This document shows positions 1 through 10,772 of a stretch of DNA of 64,000 nucleotides, piece by piece (within the stretch, counting starts at the first letter, position 1; the number at the start of each line of letters is the position of its first letter). Position numbers and translations under genes: made by a program. The stretch is taken from positions 806,001-870,000 of the forward strand of contig JARUPY010000387.1 of assembly GCA_029817715.1 (NCBI GenBank), read 5' to 3'. The notes under the pieces were generated by a model that saw only the letters and a list, made by a program, of their open reading frames with translations, did no database searches and was not told the DNA's origin. The stretch is from Melastoma dodecandrum. Its lineage: Eukaryota > Streptophyta > Magnoliopsida > Myrtales > Melastomataceae.

Positions 1-446
1 GACTGGCACAAAGTCGACCAAGACGACTCCAAGTGAAAAAGTGTGAAGAATAAAAGTTGTAGGGAAGCCAGAGCGGAAACTATCCCGTCTAGTTTCAGGT
101 ACAACGTAGCTGTGAAGCCGAAATGATGTCCGGTCGGCTGGTTCCACGTTCCTACTCGCATACTGACCTTTATGTCTCGTATTTTGACTGCAACTCGGGC
201 TACGCACGCTCGATTCAGATGCACAACCTATTCACACGACCGAGAGAAAGGAAGGAAATTAGTGAATCTGACTAAACTCGATTTCATAGCTAGACAGAAG
301 AGCAATTCCTTGGGAGTAGATTGTCGACATCCCGCTTCACGATCCTAACCTCCGATCATTCCGAGCTCATAGATAGGGGTGTGTTCACGTGCATAACACC
401 ACCAAAGGCATGAAAGGGAGGTGGTTATCGCAACAAACGTTATAGG
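1..446. other. Left-edge sequence, no gene seen
   Basis: I see no convincing coding frame. Open frames starting near 345-450 run into or lie inside the LTR that begins at 447 and look fortuitous. Confidence 0.5.
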
Positions 447-956
447 TGTTGGGGCGGGAACCGCCGGCGCCGAGGACGAAGGCGGAAAGTATAACTGGAA
501 ACGATGTTCGACGCACAGATTTACGTGGTTCAGCCCAAAACGGTCTACGTCCACGGGGAGGTCCTCCTTATTCCACTATAATAAACGAGTTACACGATTA
601 CAAGCCCCCGAGAAAGTATGGCTCCGAGTCCCCGTAGAAAGCCATCTACCCGACTCTCCGAACATTCTCACCGCTCACCGTGTATCACCCGTTCCCAGTA
701 CGACGACTCACTAGAGACCTCGGAGCGCGACAACTTGTCGCCTCCTTTACCCTAGTTACAGAGTCTACATTGCACTAACCCGTGGATCTCACATGTCCGA
801 CTCTCCTCATCGAAGCTCTGGACAATCCGTCTAGTTATAATAGACAATAAAATCTAGGACGATATCTTTCCGATATTCCATAATATCACACGAAATCTTA
901 CGTGATATTACTTACCAGATTCTCCAAGATTTCAACTTCGGATCATATTCCTAACA
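447..956 (-). repeat. LTR copy 1 of the tandem mini-element
   Basis: It is a 510-bp direct repeat unit. On the minus strand it is the 3'-most LTR and is preceded by a purine tract reading CAAGATGGAGAT just right of 956. Confidence 0.8.
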
Positions 957-1178
957 ATCTCCATCTTGAGTCGAAGTCCCTGAAATCTTCAAATCTCCTT
1001 CCTAGATCTCCCACGCTCCGAAAGGCTCCCCTTTCATCCGTCGCGACTTCCAGAGTGTGTCATCACCGCTCTACATCTCGTCAACTGCATTGTCATCCTT
1101 CGCTTTATCAAGGTTCGCCCCCTCTAAACTTCCGTCGAGGGAATCCACCGATCTTCACGACCTCGCTCTGATAACAAT

Positions 1179-1691
1179 TGTTGGGGCGGGAACCGCCGGC
1201 GCTGAGGACGAAGGCGGAAAGCATAACTGGAAACGATGTTCGACGCACAGATTTACGTGGTTCGGCCCAAAACGGCCTACGTCCACGGGGAGGTCCTCCT
1301 TGAGATTCCACTATAACAAACGAGTTACACGATTACAAGCCCTCGAGAAAGTATGGCCCCGAGTCCCCGTAGAAAGCCATCTACCCGACTCTCCGAACAT
1401 TCTCACCGCTCACCGTGTATCACTCGTTCCCAGTACGACGACTCACCAGAGACCTCGGAGCGCGACAACTTGTCGCCTCCTTTACCCTAGTTATAGAGTC
1501 TACATTGCACTAACCCGTGGATCTCACATGTCCGACTCTCCTCATCGAAGCTCTGGACAATCCGTCTATTTATAATAGACAATAAAATCTAGGATGATAT
1601 CTTTCTGATATCCCATAATATCACACGAAATCTTATGTGATATTACTTACCTGATTCTCCAAGATTTCAGCTTCGAATCATATTCTTAACA
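1179..1691 (-). repeat. LTR copy 2 (shared middle LTR)
   Basis: It is a 513-bp copy of the unit and sits between the two 222-bp internal segments. Its neighbouring primer site is mutated: GCTCTGATAACA instead of GCTCTGATACCA on the plus strand. Confidence 0.8.
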
Positions 1692-1913
1692 ATCTCCACC
1701 TTGAGTCGAAGTTCTTGAAATCTTCAAATCCCCTTCCTAGATCTCCCACGCTCCCAAAGGTTCCCCTTTCATCCGTCGCGTCTTCCAGAGCGTGTCATCA
1801 TCGCTCTACATCTCGTCCACTGCATTGTCATCCTTCGCTTTATCAAGGTTTGCCCCCTCTGAACTTCCGTCGAGGGAATCCACCGATCTTCACGACCTCG
1901 CTCTGATACCAAT

Positions 1914-2429
1914 TGTTGGGGCGGAAACCCCCGGCACCGAGGACGAAGGCGAAAAGCATAACTGAAAACGATGTTCGACGCACAGATTTACGTGGTTCGG
2001 CCCAAAACGGCCTACGTCCACGGGGAGGTCTTCCTTGAGATTCCACTATAACAAACGAGTTACACGATTACAAGCCCCCGAGAAAGTATGGCCCCGAGTC
2101 CCCGTAGAAAGCCATCTACCCGACTCTCCGAACATTCTCACCGCTCACCGTGTATCACCCGTTAAAAGTACAACGACTCACTAGAAAACCCGGAGCGCGA
2201 CAACCCATCGCCTCCTCCTTTACCCTAGTTATAGAGTCTACATTGCACTAACCCGTGGATCTCACATGTCCGACTCTCCTCATCGAAGCTATGGACAATC
2301 CGTATATTTATAATAAACAATAAAATCTAGGACGATATGTTTCCGATATCCCATAATATTACACGAAATCTTACGTGATATTACTTACCAGATTCTCCAA
2401 AATTTCAACTTCGGATCATATTCCTAATA
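1914..2429 (-). repeat. LTR copy 3 (5' LTR in minus orientation)
   Basis: It is a 516-bp copy. It has more private substitutions than copies 1 and 2, and its outer terminus is TTCCTAATA instead of TTCCTAACA. A perfect 12-base Met-tRNA primer site lies just left at 1900-1911. Confidence 0.8.
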
Positions 2430-2712
2430 ATAAGAACATGTTAAGTTGATAGATGAGTGAGACAAGGTCTCCTTGGATTTGACTTTCTTGTTTCCTTTTC
2501 GGGTCAGGGTCATGGGCATTTATGACGAGGGCGGTTGTCTTGTACCCAATTAATGCTTAGCCTTTTTTGGCCTTAGTGCCTATATGGAATTGTGTTGGAG
2601 TTTGCCGGTTGATTATTTTCTCTCCTCCTCTCTTGATCAGCAATTTGGGGATCTACGATTATACAAGCCTAAAATATGGAACTTTTGACAGTCCTCATGA
2701 TGCATTTTGTTG

Positions 2713-2719
2713 TATAAAT
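2713..2719 (+). promoter_or_regulatory. Probable TATA box of the first PMEI gene
   Basis: TATAAAT lies 57 bp upstream of the ATG at 2776. The spacing allows a short 5' leader, and no upstream ATG intervenes. Confidence 0.45.
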
Positions 2720-2775
2720 TGTAGAGCAAATTCCCATCCCATTCTCATCTCAAACTTTCATTTTATTTTATCACA

Positions 2776-3303
2776 ATGAAATCCCTTCTCTTTGCAATCC
2801 TCCCCCTGCTCTTCCTTGGGGTCATGCGGCAGTCTTCGACGCGGCCTCTTCAACCGAATGGCATCGTCGACGATACCTGTCCAACTGTGCCCTTTCCTGA
2901 CTTCTGTGCATCCACTCTCCGATCGGACCCAAAGAGTGGATCTGCCCAGAGCTCTGAGGATCTGGGCGTGATCCTAGTCGACCAGGTCGACTCAAAGGCT
3001 GGCTCCACCCTCACCAAGATCAGTAGCCTGATTTCACAGGCCCAAGACCCTAAACTCAAGGCCGCCTTGTCCTCCTGTCAGGACTCGTACGGGGGGATAG
3101 TGAAGGGTTCGGTGCCAGCAAGCAGGGCAGCTCTGATCAGTGGGAACCCCAAGTTTGCGGAGCAATACATGACCGATTCTGCTGCGTCAATGGACCGGTG
3201 CGACAAAAATTTTGATGGTTTGGACTCCCCGTTGACGAGCGAGGATGATTTCGTGCGTAAGGCCGCGACCATTGTGGCTGCCATCGCTAAGACCTTGGAG
3301 TAG
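2776..3303 (+). CDS. Plant invertase/pectin methylesterase inhibitor (PMEI) family protein
   Basis: This is a single-exon, 175-residue protein. Residues 1-22 form a hydrophobic signal peptide, so it should be secreted to the apoplast. The rest is the four-helix PMEI fold with its four hallmark cysteines at about 35, 44, 101 and 142. In this family they pair 1-2 and 3-4. Members inhibit either acid invertases or pectin methylesterases by 1:1 binding, and the sequence alone does not say which. The C-terminal part (SEDDFVRKAATI) is typical of the invertase-inhibitor/Pla a 1-like branch. The length is normal for the family. It has decayed relatives at 8.6-8.85 kb and 11.5-13.3 kb and open relatives at 9.48 and 10.77 kb, so it belongs to a local tandem family. 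A TATA box at 2713 and the lack of an intron support the gene model. Confidence 0.88.
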   Translation: MKSLLFAILPLLFLGVMRQSSTRPLQPNGIVDDTCPTVPFPDFCASTLRSDPKSGSAQSSEDLGVILVDQVDSKAGSTLTKISSLISQAQDPKLKAALSSCQDSYGGIVKGSVPASRAALISGNPKFAEQYMTDSAASMDRCDKNFDGLDSPLTSEDDFVRKAATIVAAIAKTLE

Positions 3304-4181
3304 TTTGCAGTTAAGGTCTCGATATCGAATAATGCTACAAAAAAGTGGAGATCGGACGATTACTTTTATGATATCTTCATTCGGATCGTAAAGTTATCGT
3401 CACAATGAAATATGAAGAACATTTCCTCACGGTTCTTTGCATTCGTTAACGTTCCTTCTGATCTAAGTGGCGAACTGATTTTCATAGGGATAATCGTTTG
3501 GCGATGGGTAAGCGCATGTTGCGACTATGAGTTTCGTTAGTTAGGCCGCATTCGTTGTGGCCGCAGAGTCCTTGCCGTCGACTTAAGCAACCAAGCCATA
3601 GGCGTAGTAAAATGAAGCGTTTCTTTTATGGTTTGCATGGAATGAAGGATGGTATCAATGGCTTATCAAACTTGCATCTGATGGGAAAAAAAAGGTTCGA
3701 CGGTGGCAATCACGTGTCGTGTGTCCCCCCTCCTGAAAGAAAGGAATGATAAAAGTGAAAAGACACGATTCCCCTGTTACCAGAAAGAACAGAACAGAGC
3801 AGGGAGAATCCAAATCACCCGTGACTCGATCAATCCTCTCTGCCCAGATTATAAAAAGATATCCCCACGACCCAACCACTGTTTATCAATCAGACCTGCA
3901 AAATCTTCATTCACCCACGTCTTTATCCCAATACAAGCAAAGCCTAAAGCCAACTCATAATCTTCTCCCCCGCTTTTTCGGATCTTTCATCGTTTGATTT
4001 TTTATCTTCTCCCCTCTTTCCTTGTTTTGTTCCGGGTAATATAAGAAGCAGTCACTGATTGACTCCTGCTCGGCCATTGTTCCGACGACCCTTTTCCCCG
4101 TTCCTTCTGATTCGATAGACTCTGGTTGAATTTTTTATCTTTTTCTTTTTTATTTTTTATTTTTTATTTTTTGGTGGGGGG
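3304..4181. other. Intergenic region and GAL1 5' region
   Basis: No coding sequence is recognised. The final 150 bp are pyrimidine-rich (CTTTTT/TATTTT tracts) directly before the GAL1 ATG, consistent with a 5' leader. Confidence 0.5.
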
Positions 4182-7100
4182 ATGGCGAGACATGAGGAAC
4201 TTCCAATTCCGGTGTTCTCGTCATTGGAGCAGGTTTACGGAGACAGTTCGCAGCTTGAGGAGGCGCAGCTCCGATTCGACAGGCTCAAGGCGAGGTTCCA
4301 GCAAGTGTTTGGTCATGCCCCCGATTTGTTTGCTCGTTCCCCTGGTGGGTGTGCTTTGTTTTGTGTTTTTTTTTTATGAATCAGATGGGTTTTTTTGTGG
4401 GGTGGGGTGTTGGTTGGTGGTTGGTGGTTAATCTTTGTGATAGAGTTTATGGTATGGTTTCACTGTTGGTGTTCCTATCGGTGACTACCATAGAGCCATG
4501 AAACCAGACGACTGAGGAGGATTTCTCAAAACTGCGTTGTGTAGGGAGAGTGAACTTGATCGGTGAGCATATTGATTATGAAGGGTACTCTGTGTTGCCG
4601 ATGGCAATTCGCCAGGACACTATCGTTGCTATCAGAAAGCAGGATTCAGGGGAGGGGGACAAGGTTCTGCAGATTGCGAATGTTAACGAGAAATACTCCA
4701 CCTGCACTTATCCTGCTAATCCTGAACAGGTAATTGAGTAATGCAATCCCGAGCGGGGAATGATCATTGCCTTTCTTGTTGTCAGGAAATGTATGGTCAG
4801 AATTTTCCCGAGCAAGTTCACAAGATTGTTCATTTCCATTGAGATGATTTCTTCTGTAGGTCCTTTTGAACCTACCATTGATTTTTCTCTTTTATTAAAT
4901 GCCTTTGCCTTGCAGGAAATTGATTTGAAGAATCACCGGTGGGGTCACTACTTCATTTGTGGGTGAGTTGGCCTCTGTTTTCGAAAATCTCAGACAAACT
5001 GTTATTCTGGGTAGTATTGAGAAAATGAAAAAGCTTCTCAGAATAAATACATTACTGAATTTGTTAAACTGCATAATTGATCGGTCATCATGCAACAAAA
5101 TTTCATTGTTGGTTACTTGTTAGGTACAAAGGTTATCACGAATTTGCAAAGTTAAAAGGTCTTGATGCCGGAGTTCCTGCTGGTCTCGATGTGATGATCG
5201 ACGGAACTGTTCCAACAGGTTAATAGCACATATTAGTATTTGAGCTCATGCTAATTGAGACATCAGTTAGAATGATGCATCCCAACCCCGTTATTCGGAC
5301 TACTCACAAGAGATTATTGTGGGCTACAGGATCGGGACTGTCAAGTTCTGCTGCTTTTGTGTGCTCTTCTACTATTGCTATTATGGCCGTCCACGAAACA
5401 AATTTCCCCAAGGTATCTGGCAGATTAACTGTCAGACATTTTCTATCTCAATCATTACAAGAGATAACTAGTATCACTTTCAGTTGCAACTTCATTCCCT
5501 TTCATCTTGTCACCTGTCAGAAAGAAATAGCTCAGCTTACTTGCGAATGTGAAAGGCATATTGGAACTCAATCTGGTGGAATGGACCAGGTTCGTGAGCA
5601 CTTGTTCTATCTACAAACCAACTGATGTGCTTTCAGCTGTAAGTTTATGTCTAAAAGTCGACATTAATGGTTAGTAATGTTGTATACCTCATATCCTGCA
5701 CAGGCAATATCAGTCATGGCCAAATCAGGATTTGCAGAGCTTATTGACTTCAACCCAATTCGAGCAACTGATGTTCAACTTCCTGCTGGAGGAACTTTTA
5801 TAATTGCACACTCCCTCGCTGAGTCGCAGAAGGCCATCACTGCAGCCACAAACTACAATAACAGAGTTGTGGAATGTCGCTTAGCTGCAGTATGTACTCA
5901 TTTCCCTTTCCTTTTCAAAGTTGTGTTGAGTGCTGTTTGTTGTGATGATCCCGTATTGGGAACCTTCATTGTAACTGGGAATTCAACTGCTTGCTTTTGT
6001 GATGGTATGACAAGAACTTCATGCTTTAATAATTGGAGAAAGTATAACCTTGGTCAAACTCACTTCATTTCTGTTTCCTTTTTTTTTTTCTTTCTGAAGG
6101 TCGTGCTTGGTATAAAACTCGGAATGAGTCCAAAGGAGGCAATTGCTGAAGTTAAGACGCTTTCAGACGTTGAAGGATTGTGTGTATCCTTTGCTAGCGG
6201 TCGTGGTTCTTCTGATCCTCTACTTGCTGTCAAGGTAGTTTAGTCAATCTAGCATCTTCATTTCTGTGCTGAACCATTTCCCCAAGCTATTGTCTTATTC
6301 TTTTCTCTTTTGAAAGGAATTTCTGCATGAGGAACCTTACACTGCAGAAGCCATTGAGAAAATTATCGGGGAAGATCTGCCATCAGTTTTGGAGCATTCT
6401 CCTTCTTCTTTGGCTGTTTTAGAAGCTGCCAAGCACTTCAAGTTATATCAGGTATTTCCTCGTGTACTTGGCATAATTATGCGAAGTCTCCAATCTGAAC
6501 AAGAGAGATATATGAATTGGTTTCGATGAGACCACTGTGGTATTCCTTTCATGAATGTTCATTCTCGATGAGAAATTATTAATGCAAATGTGGTTTTTTG
6601 TTCGCAAAAAATCTTGTCTGCTTATTTGCACCGATGATTGTAGTCTTTTTCCTGACCCACGAGAGTCCCTTTTGTAGAGAGCGGCTCATGTTTATTCTGA
6701 AGCCAAGAGAGTGCATGCCTTCAAGGATACCGTCTCGTCTGATCTGAGGTTAGTTCATCTTCATTGACCGATTTGCTGCTTCTCCATTACTTTGTGATAC
6801 TCAGGCTAACCACTAATTGTAACTGAAAAGTATTAGATGCTGTTATGGTAATGAACACTCTTGTCCAGTTTTTTACATTCATGAGCACACCTTTTCAGCG
6901 AAGAGGAAATGTTGAAGAAGCTTGGCGACCTCATGAATGACAGCCACTACAGCTGCAGCATTCTCTACGAATGCAGGTAATCTCAGCTGTTCTTCTCAGG
7001 AACTCGAAATGAGGTTTCTTGGTTATAGCACTGATATGGAACTCTTTCTTTTCCTCTGCAACGATTTGCTCAAAACCAGCTGCCCCGAGCTGGAGGAGCT

Positions 7101-7433
7101 CGTGAAGGTGTGCCGGGACAACGGTGCCCTTGGGGCAAGGCTGACTGGCGCCGGATGGGGTGGGTGCGCGGTCGCATTGGTAAAAGAAAGCATAGTCCCG
7201 CAGTTCATCCTCAACCTAAAGGTAACCCTCGAACTTTCTTTTAACATTTCTGTTTCTGGAAGGTATCATGGAGACAGCTAAATGACTTAGCTACTGTCTC
7301 AAAACTATCTTGTTGTCTTCAGGAGAGCTTCTACCAGTCGAGGATAGAGAGGGGAGTGATCGACAAGAGTGAGCTTGGACTGTACCTGTTCGCCTCCAAG
7401 CCATCAAGCGGTGCCGCCATCTTCAAGTTCTAA
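4182..7433 (+). CDS. GAL1: Galactokinase, 13 exons
   Basis: It phosphorylates D-galactose to galactose-1-phosphate with ATP in the cytosol, in galactose salvage. I infer the exons 4182-4344, 4545-4729, 4916-4962, 5124-5218, 5330-5412, 5521-5589, 5704-5889, 6100-6234, 6317-6451, 6678-6748, 6899-6976, 7080-7221 and 7323-7433. All junctions are GT-AG, and the joined length is 1,500 nt (499 residues plus stop), matching the plant family length of about 500. The galactokinase signature [12 protein letters not shown] straddles exons 1-2 (about residues 55-66). The GHMP ATP-binding loop GSGLSSSAA opens exon 5 (about 164). The C-terminal GHMP motif [11 protein letters not shown] is in exon 12 (about 437). 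No stop or frameshift interrupts the joined frame, so the gene appears functional. The ATG at 4182 is the first in frame and matches the expected start MARHEELP. It sits inside an otherwise PMEI-rich cluster, with no functional link implied. Confidence 0.95.
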
Positions 7434-8109
7434 CCGAACCCCATTCTGTGTTTTTTTTATCCTTTCTAAATCTCCATCCGCCCTGGGTAAACAAGCACCT
7501 TACAATTTAAATAAGATTCCATTCCATGAATCGATGCCAATCCTGTCTTATTGCAACTCCAGTGATCGTATTAGGAATAATCGGGTGATGGGGCTGCATT
7601 AGTCATTTGAGTGTGTGGTATGGGTGGATATTGGGATGATGGAACATTTAGTGGTTTATTAGTAGTTGTGATGAAATGCATAACTTTAGCAGGGTGAATG
7701 CGTTTCCCCAATCAAAAACTTACCAATTATTATCGAGTTCGACGATCTTGGTTTGCGATTAATTCACTTACAAGCACAACCTATATTACATTTTCCCCTT
7801 AAGTAACTTGCTGGAACAAGTGAATGAGAGAGAGCTCCCATACTAGCTGGAGGCTGTAGTCCGGTGACGTGAGGCAACATTTCGAAATGTAAGGGATGAA
7901 TAATCCCGGCTGTGGAAGCATATATTAACTCCTGCCAGATTCTCGAATATTCTGAGCACTGTACGGGATGACTCAGTCATGTTCACCCGATGCATGAGGG
8001 CTGTCCTATTGCCAATTCATTTGTGATTTGTTTTCAAGGAAAGAGGAAAATCAGTTGTGACAATTGGGATATAAGATCTGTAGAAATGATAGCCCGTTAA
8101 TGGACAATT
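7434..8109. other. GAL1 3' region and spacer
   Basis: No gene is recognised. The first about 300 bp is likely GAL1 3' UTR (T-rich, AATAA-like words near 7509 and 7576). Confidence 0.45.
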
Positions 8110-8425
8110 CTGTCCAATTTCAACTAAGGGTACATGTCGATGGTAAGACAATGGGTTGCGGCCATTCAGCGGGGATTAAGTTCACCAAGGCTGTGCTGAA
8201 TTGCGAGGGACCACTGGAGCGGTTAGGATCGAGTGTCTGGGTTGGTGATCATGATTTTGCCTTCAGTGCGCCATGGTTTGTGCATCCATCAGGTGGGGAT
8301 GTTTCTTAGACGAGTGCCTCACACAAGTCGCATATCCTGATCTTCTCGTGCAATTATCCATCTAATAAATACTATACATAGGAGCGATCATAATAACCAC
8401 ACTGTTTGCTTTGAACTTTTTTTCA
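8110..8425 (+). pseudogene. Decayed PMEI fragment (middle part plus 3' flank)
   Basis: Bases around 8117-8225 match the intact gene at 9481-10005 (its 9760-9860 part). They share the string GGTACATGTCGATGGT followed by a similar TTCAGCnGGGATT segment. The frame is broken, the N-terminal half is missing and the cysteine region is disrupted. The segment 8330-8425 also resembles the 3' flank of that gene (10015-10105, shared AATAAATACTATA and CAGTTTGCnTTGAACTT-like strings). This suggests a duplication that included the 3' UTR, followed by decay. Confidence 0.6.
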
Positions 8426-8654
8426 GTGGGGAAATGATTTCCATTTGAGTAATCATAGGTGATGTCTTAAGCACATGTTGCTTGGATGGCGATTCCTCGT
8501 CTGTTGTTCCCACATTGGTTTCGTAAGTAAGGATGAGCACATCGCGTGCAGCCAACGTTGTCTGGTTATGTATTGATCAACAAAGCCGACTGTTATTTTG
8601 ACTTCACTCATATGAATCGTCGATTAGGTATAATAGTTAAGAGGGTTCTGTGCC

Positions 8655-8874
8655 TGCCAGCAGGGGAGCTCTGGAAGCACGCGATCCTGAGTTTGCAGTG
8701 GACTACATGAGCAATGCTGCCATGGAGATGGAGAGGTGTGACGAAAAGTCTGATGGCTTGGAATCTCTGTTGATGAGCGAGGATGATTTTGTGCACAAGG
8801 CAGCAACCATTGTGACTACCATCACGAAGACTATCGAGTTTTCCAACCAGTGTCTCTCATATCAATTACTGTAG
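8655..8874 (+). pseudogene. C-terminal half of a PMEI gene
   Basis: This open stretch encodes the last part of a PMEI domain. It reads VPASRGALEARDPEFAVDYM, then a conserved cysteine in MERCDE, then SEDDFVHKAATIVTTI. It closely parallels residues 113-173 of the gene at 2776. There is no signal peptide, first helix or cysteine pair 1-2, and no proper start, so it is a truncated duplicate. Confidence 0.75.
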
Positions 8875-9480
8875 CGACGAGAGCAGAAAATGTACTATCC
8901 ATCCAGTGCATCGAGGGTTGAAGAGTGGTAAGAGGTCTGGTTGAGTCGTAGAAGAAGAACTAGCCAACTGAACAATACCTTCGTGAAAACGGAAGGAGTT
9001 CAAGACGAGGCACGGTCGAGAACGACATCGACCAAGTTCTTAAAGCTTGTTTTATTGTGGTTCATCTATCTGGTTGGTGAGTTAAAAAAGCATTGGATCT
9101 AACTTGGTTTGACTGCAATACCGGCTCGATTTTCGAATATACAGCCCGCAGGTTCATAGCTCAGGCTCTCTGTTGACCTGCGAGGACTGATTTTGAGCAT
9201 CAAGTCCTTCACCGTTGCGGACTATCATTGCTTGCGTTGTTGCAGAACTTAATATATAGTTGATCTGAGAAGATATGAAACATTGCCGAGCCATTTCAAA
9301 GTCAACCAAATAGAAGAATTGGATTTCCATGCTCTAATTAGAGTATTTGAATATCTATGCATTAATTTCATAAGATTTTACATTCCCTGTAATTACAAAT
9401 GAGAGATCTGATTTTTCTTTATTGAGCTTTGTGTAAAATTATAAGTATCCACTCAGAATATCACATTTCATCAATCGATA
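8875..9480. other. Spacer and promoter region of the second PMEI gene
   Basis: No coding sequence is recognised. An AT-rich stretch before 9481 includes ATTATAAGTATCC around 9437-9449, a possible TATA element about 35-45 bp upstream of the ATG. Confidence 0.4.
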
Positions 9481-10005
9481 ATGAATTCCAAGGAGCGTCT
9501 CCTTGGCTTGGTCATTTTAGCCGTGTTCCTCCCTGCATTCGTCGCGTCCGACCTCATTGATGACACATGCAAGGTATCGATCTACAACTCTGAGTTATGC
9601 AAAAGCATTCTAAGGTCAGACATCCGGAGTTCCGGGGCCAAAGGACCAGCAGACCTGGCTATTATCTTGTTGGACCAGCTTGATCAGGTCGCCCAAACCG
9701 ACATCACCAGGATCAACACTCTAATCCAAGATGCCATTGAAACCGACGTCAAGGAAGCGCTGTCCAGTTGCAACGAAAGGTACATGTCGATGGTGAGTGA
9801 ATGGTTTCCATTCAGCAGGGATTCGTTCACCAGCGGCAACACCAGTCTTGCCGCTAAGTATACATACTGGGCATCCACTGCTGCGAGTCTCTGCGAGGTA
9901 GACCTTTCGCGTACGGGATCGATCTCGATCGACATCAATGATTTTATCTACAAGGTTTGCCTTATTTGTAAATCCATCGCTGAATCCTTGATGCAAACTA
10001 TTTAG
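9481..10005 (+). CDS. Plant invertase/pectin methylesterase inhibitor (PMEI) family protein
   Basis: This is a single-exon, 174-residue secreted protein. A signal peptide (hydrophobic residues 7-22, ending VAS) is followed by a PMEI four-helix domain. The canonical cysteines are C30, C40, C97 and C138; two extra cysteines (C160, C163) lie in the last helix. It should inhibit an apoplastic invertase or a pectin methylesterase; the target cannot be told from sequence. It is quite diverged from the copy at 2776, which points to an older duplication. Its middle section and 3' flank are duplicated as the broken fragment at 8110-8425. The start ATG follows a short AT-rich leader, with no competing upstream ATG. 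Confidence 0.85.
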   Translation: MNSKERLLGLVILAVFLPAFVASDLIDDTCKVSIYNSELCKSILRSDIRSSGAKGPADLAIILLDQLDQVAQTDITRINTLIQDAIETDVKEALSSCNERYMSMVSEWFPFSRDSFTSGNTSLAAKYTYWASTAASLCEVDLSRTGSISIDINDFIYKVCLICKSIAESLMQTI

Positions 10006-10738
10006 ATGATCGCATCGTGTAAGGTTCGCATCGCCATGTTCGAATAAATACTATATAAATGGGTTGTAACAATAGCCAGTTTGCCTTGAACTTATTCTCG
10101 GTCACATACCAAACCTGGATTTGTACGACGTGCCCCTGCATCATACTCCACCCGCCTTTACATGGGAAAATCCGCAAAAGCGCCGGGGCTCACGACAAAA
10201 GGCATCGAGAAGATCTTTCAGATTGAAGGATGTCTTCTGCGGGTATGCAAACCAACCCATAAGAAAGTGTCAACGACTAAGGCTGCTGCTTCCGTCATTG
10301 CCTTATAACTTCTTCTGAATACAGACACTTGAATTAAGGAAAGCAAATAATATGCCTCAGAAAGCTTCGATTTCAGTAATAAAGTTAAAAACTGTTGTAA
10401 AAAACTACGAGCCTTGTGACGACGAAGAAAAAGGATATGTTCAAACACCGGGAAATGAGTCACGGATGACAAACTTAAGAAAACAACAATCTCTATGGAA
10501 TAAATTAATTTAATTTGATGAATATTATTATTTTTTAATCATGATTAGATTAATTTGAGCCTCGTTATGAGATTAATGGCCGGCTCATAAAGCAAAAATA
10601 CAATTAGACCTTTTTTTTTTTGTCAAAAGAGGAAATTAACGGTGGAATTATAATTTTATTACAAGAAAACAAACTTTTTTGCTTGTCATAAAGTACCAAT
10701 GTCCAAAATGACAATTGATTAGCAACCAAAGAAACGAT
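10006..10738. other. Spacer between PMEI genes
   Basis: No coding sequence is recognised. The 10490-10700 part is AT-rich and contains a T10-11 run at about 10610. Confidence 0.45.
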
Positions 10739-10772
10739 ATGTCACTCGTTGCTAGCCGGGATTGTCCTCCTC

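Larger units (their letters stand above)
447..2429 (-). mobile_element. Tandem Copia-like mini LTR element (three LTRs, two internal segments)
   Basis: Three closely related direct repeats lie at 447-956, 1179-1691 and 1914-2429 (510, 513 and 516 bp). They are separated by two internal segments of exactly 222 bp each. On the plus strand each repeat opens with TGTTGGGGCGG and closes with TTCCTAACA or a close variant (mutated to TTCCTAATA in the third). On the minus strand this is a TGTTAGGA...CCCCAACA LTR. A sequence complementary to the 3' end of initiator Met-tRNA (TGGTATCAGAGC on the minus strand) lies at 1900-1911, three bases from the third LTR; a one-mismatch copy lies at 1165-1176. A purine tract (AAGGTGGAGAT on minus) abuts the other LTR side at 957 and 1692. 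These are the primer site and polypurine tract of a minus-strand element. The flanks ATAGG (442-446) and ATAAG (2430-2434) may be a decayed 5-bp target duplication. The internal segments are far too short for gag-pol, so the element is non-autonomous. Copia affinity is inferred from the purine-tract/LTR junction only. Confidence 0.8.

Noticed and set aside
421..2046. Open frames of 63-172 codons on both strands in the 0.4-2.1-kb region
   Set aside because: They lie in the LTR copies, recur with each repeat unit, and have no family resemblance.
447..2429. Cassandra-type LTR carrying 5S rRNA
   Set aside because: I looked for 5S internal-promoter sequence (GGGCGAGAGTAGTACTAGG-like) on both strands and found none.
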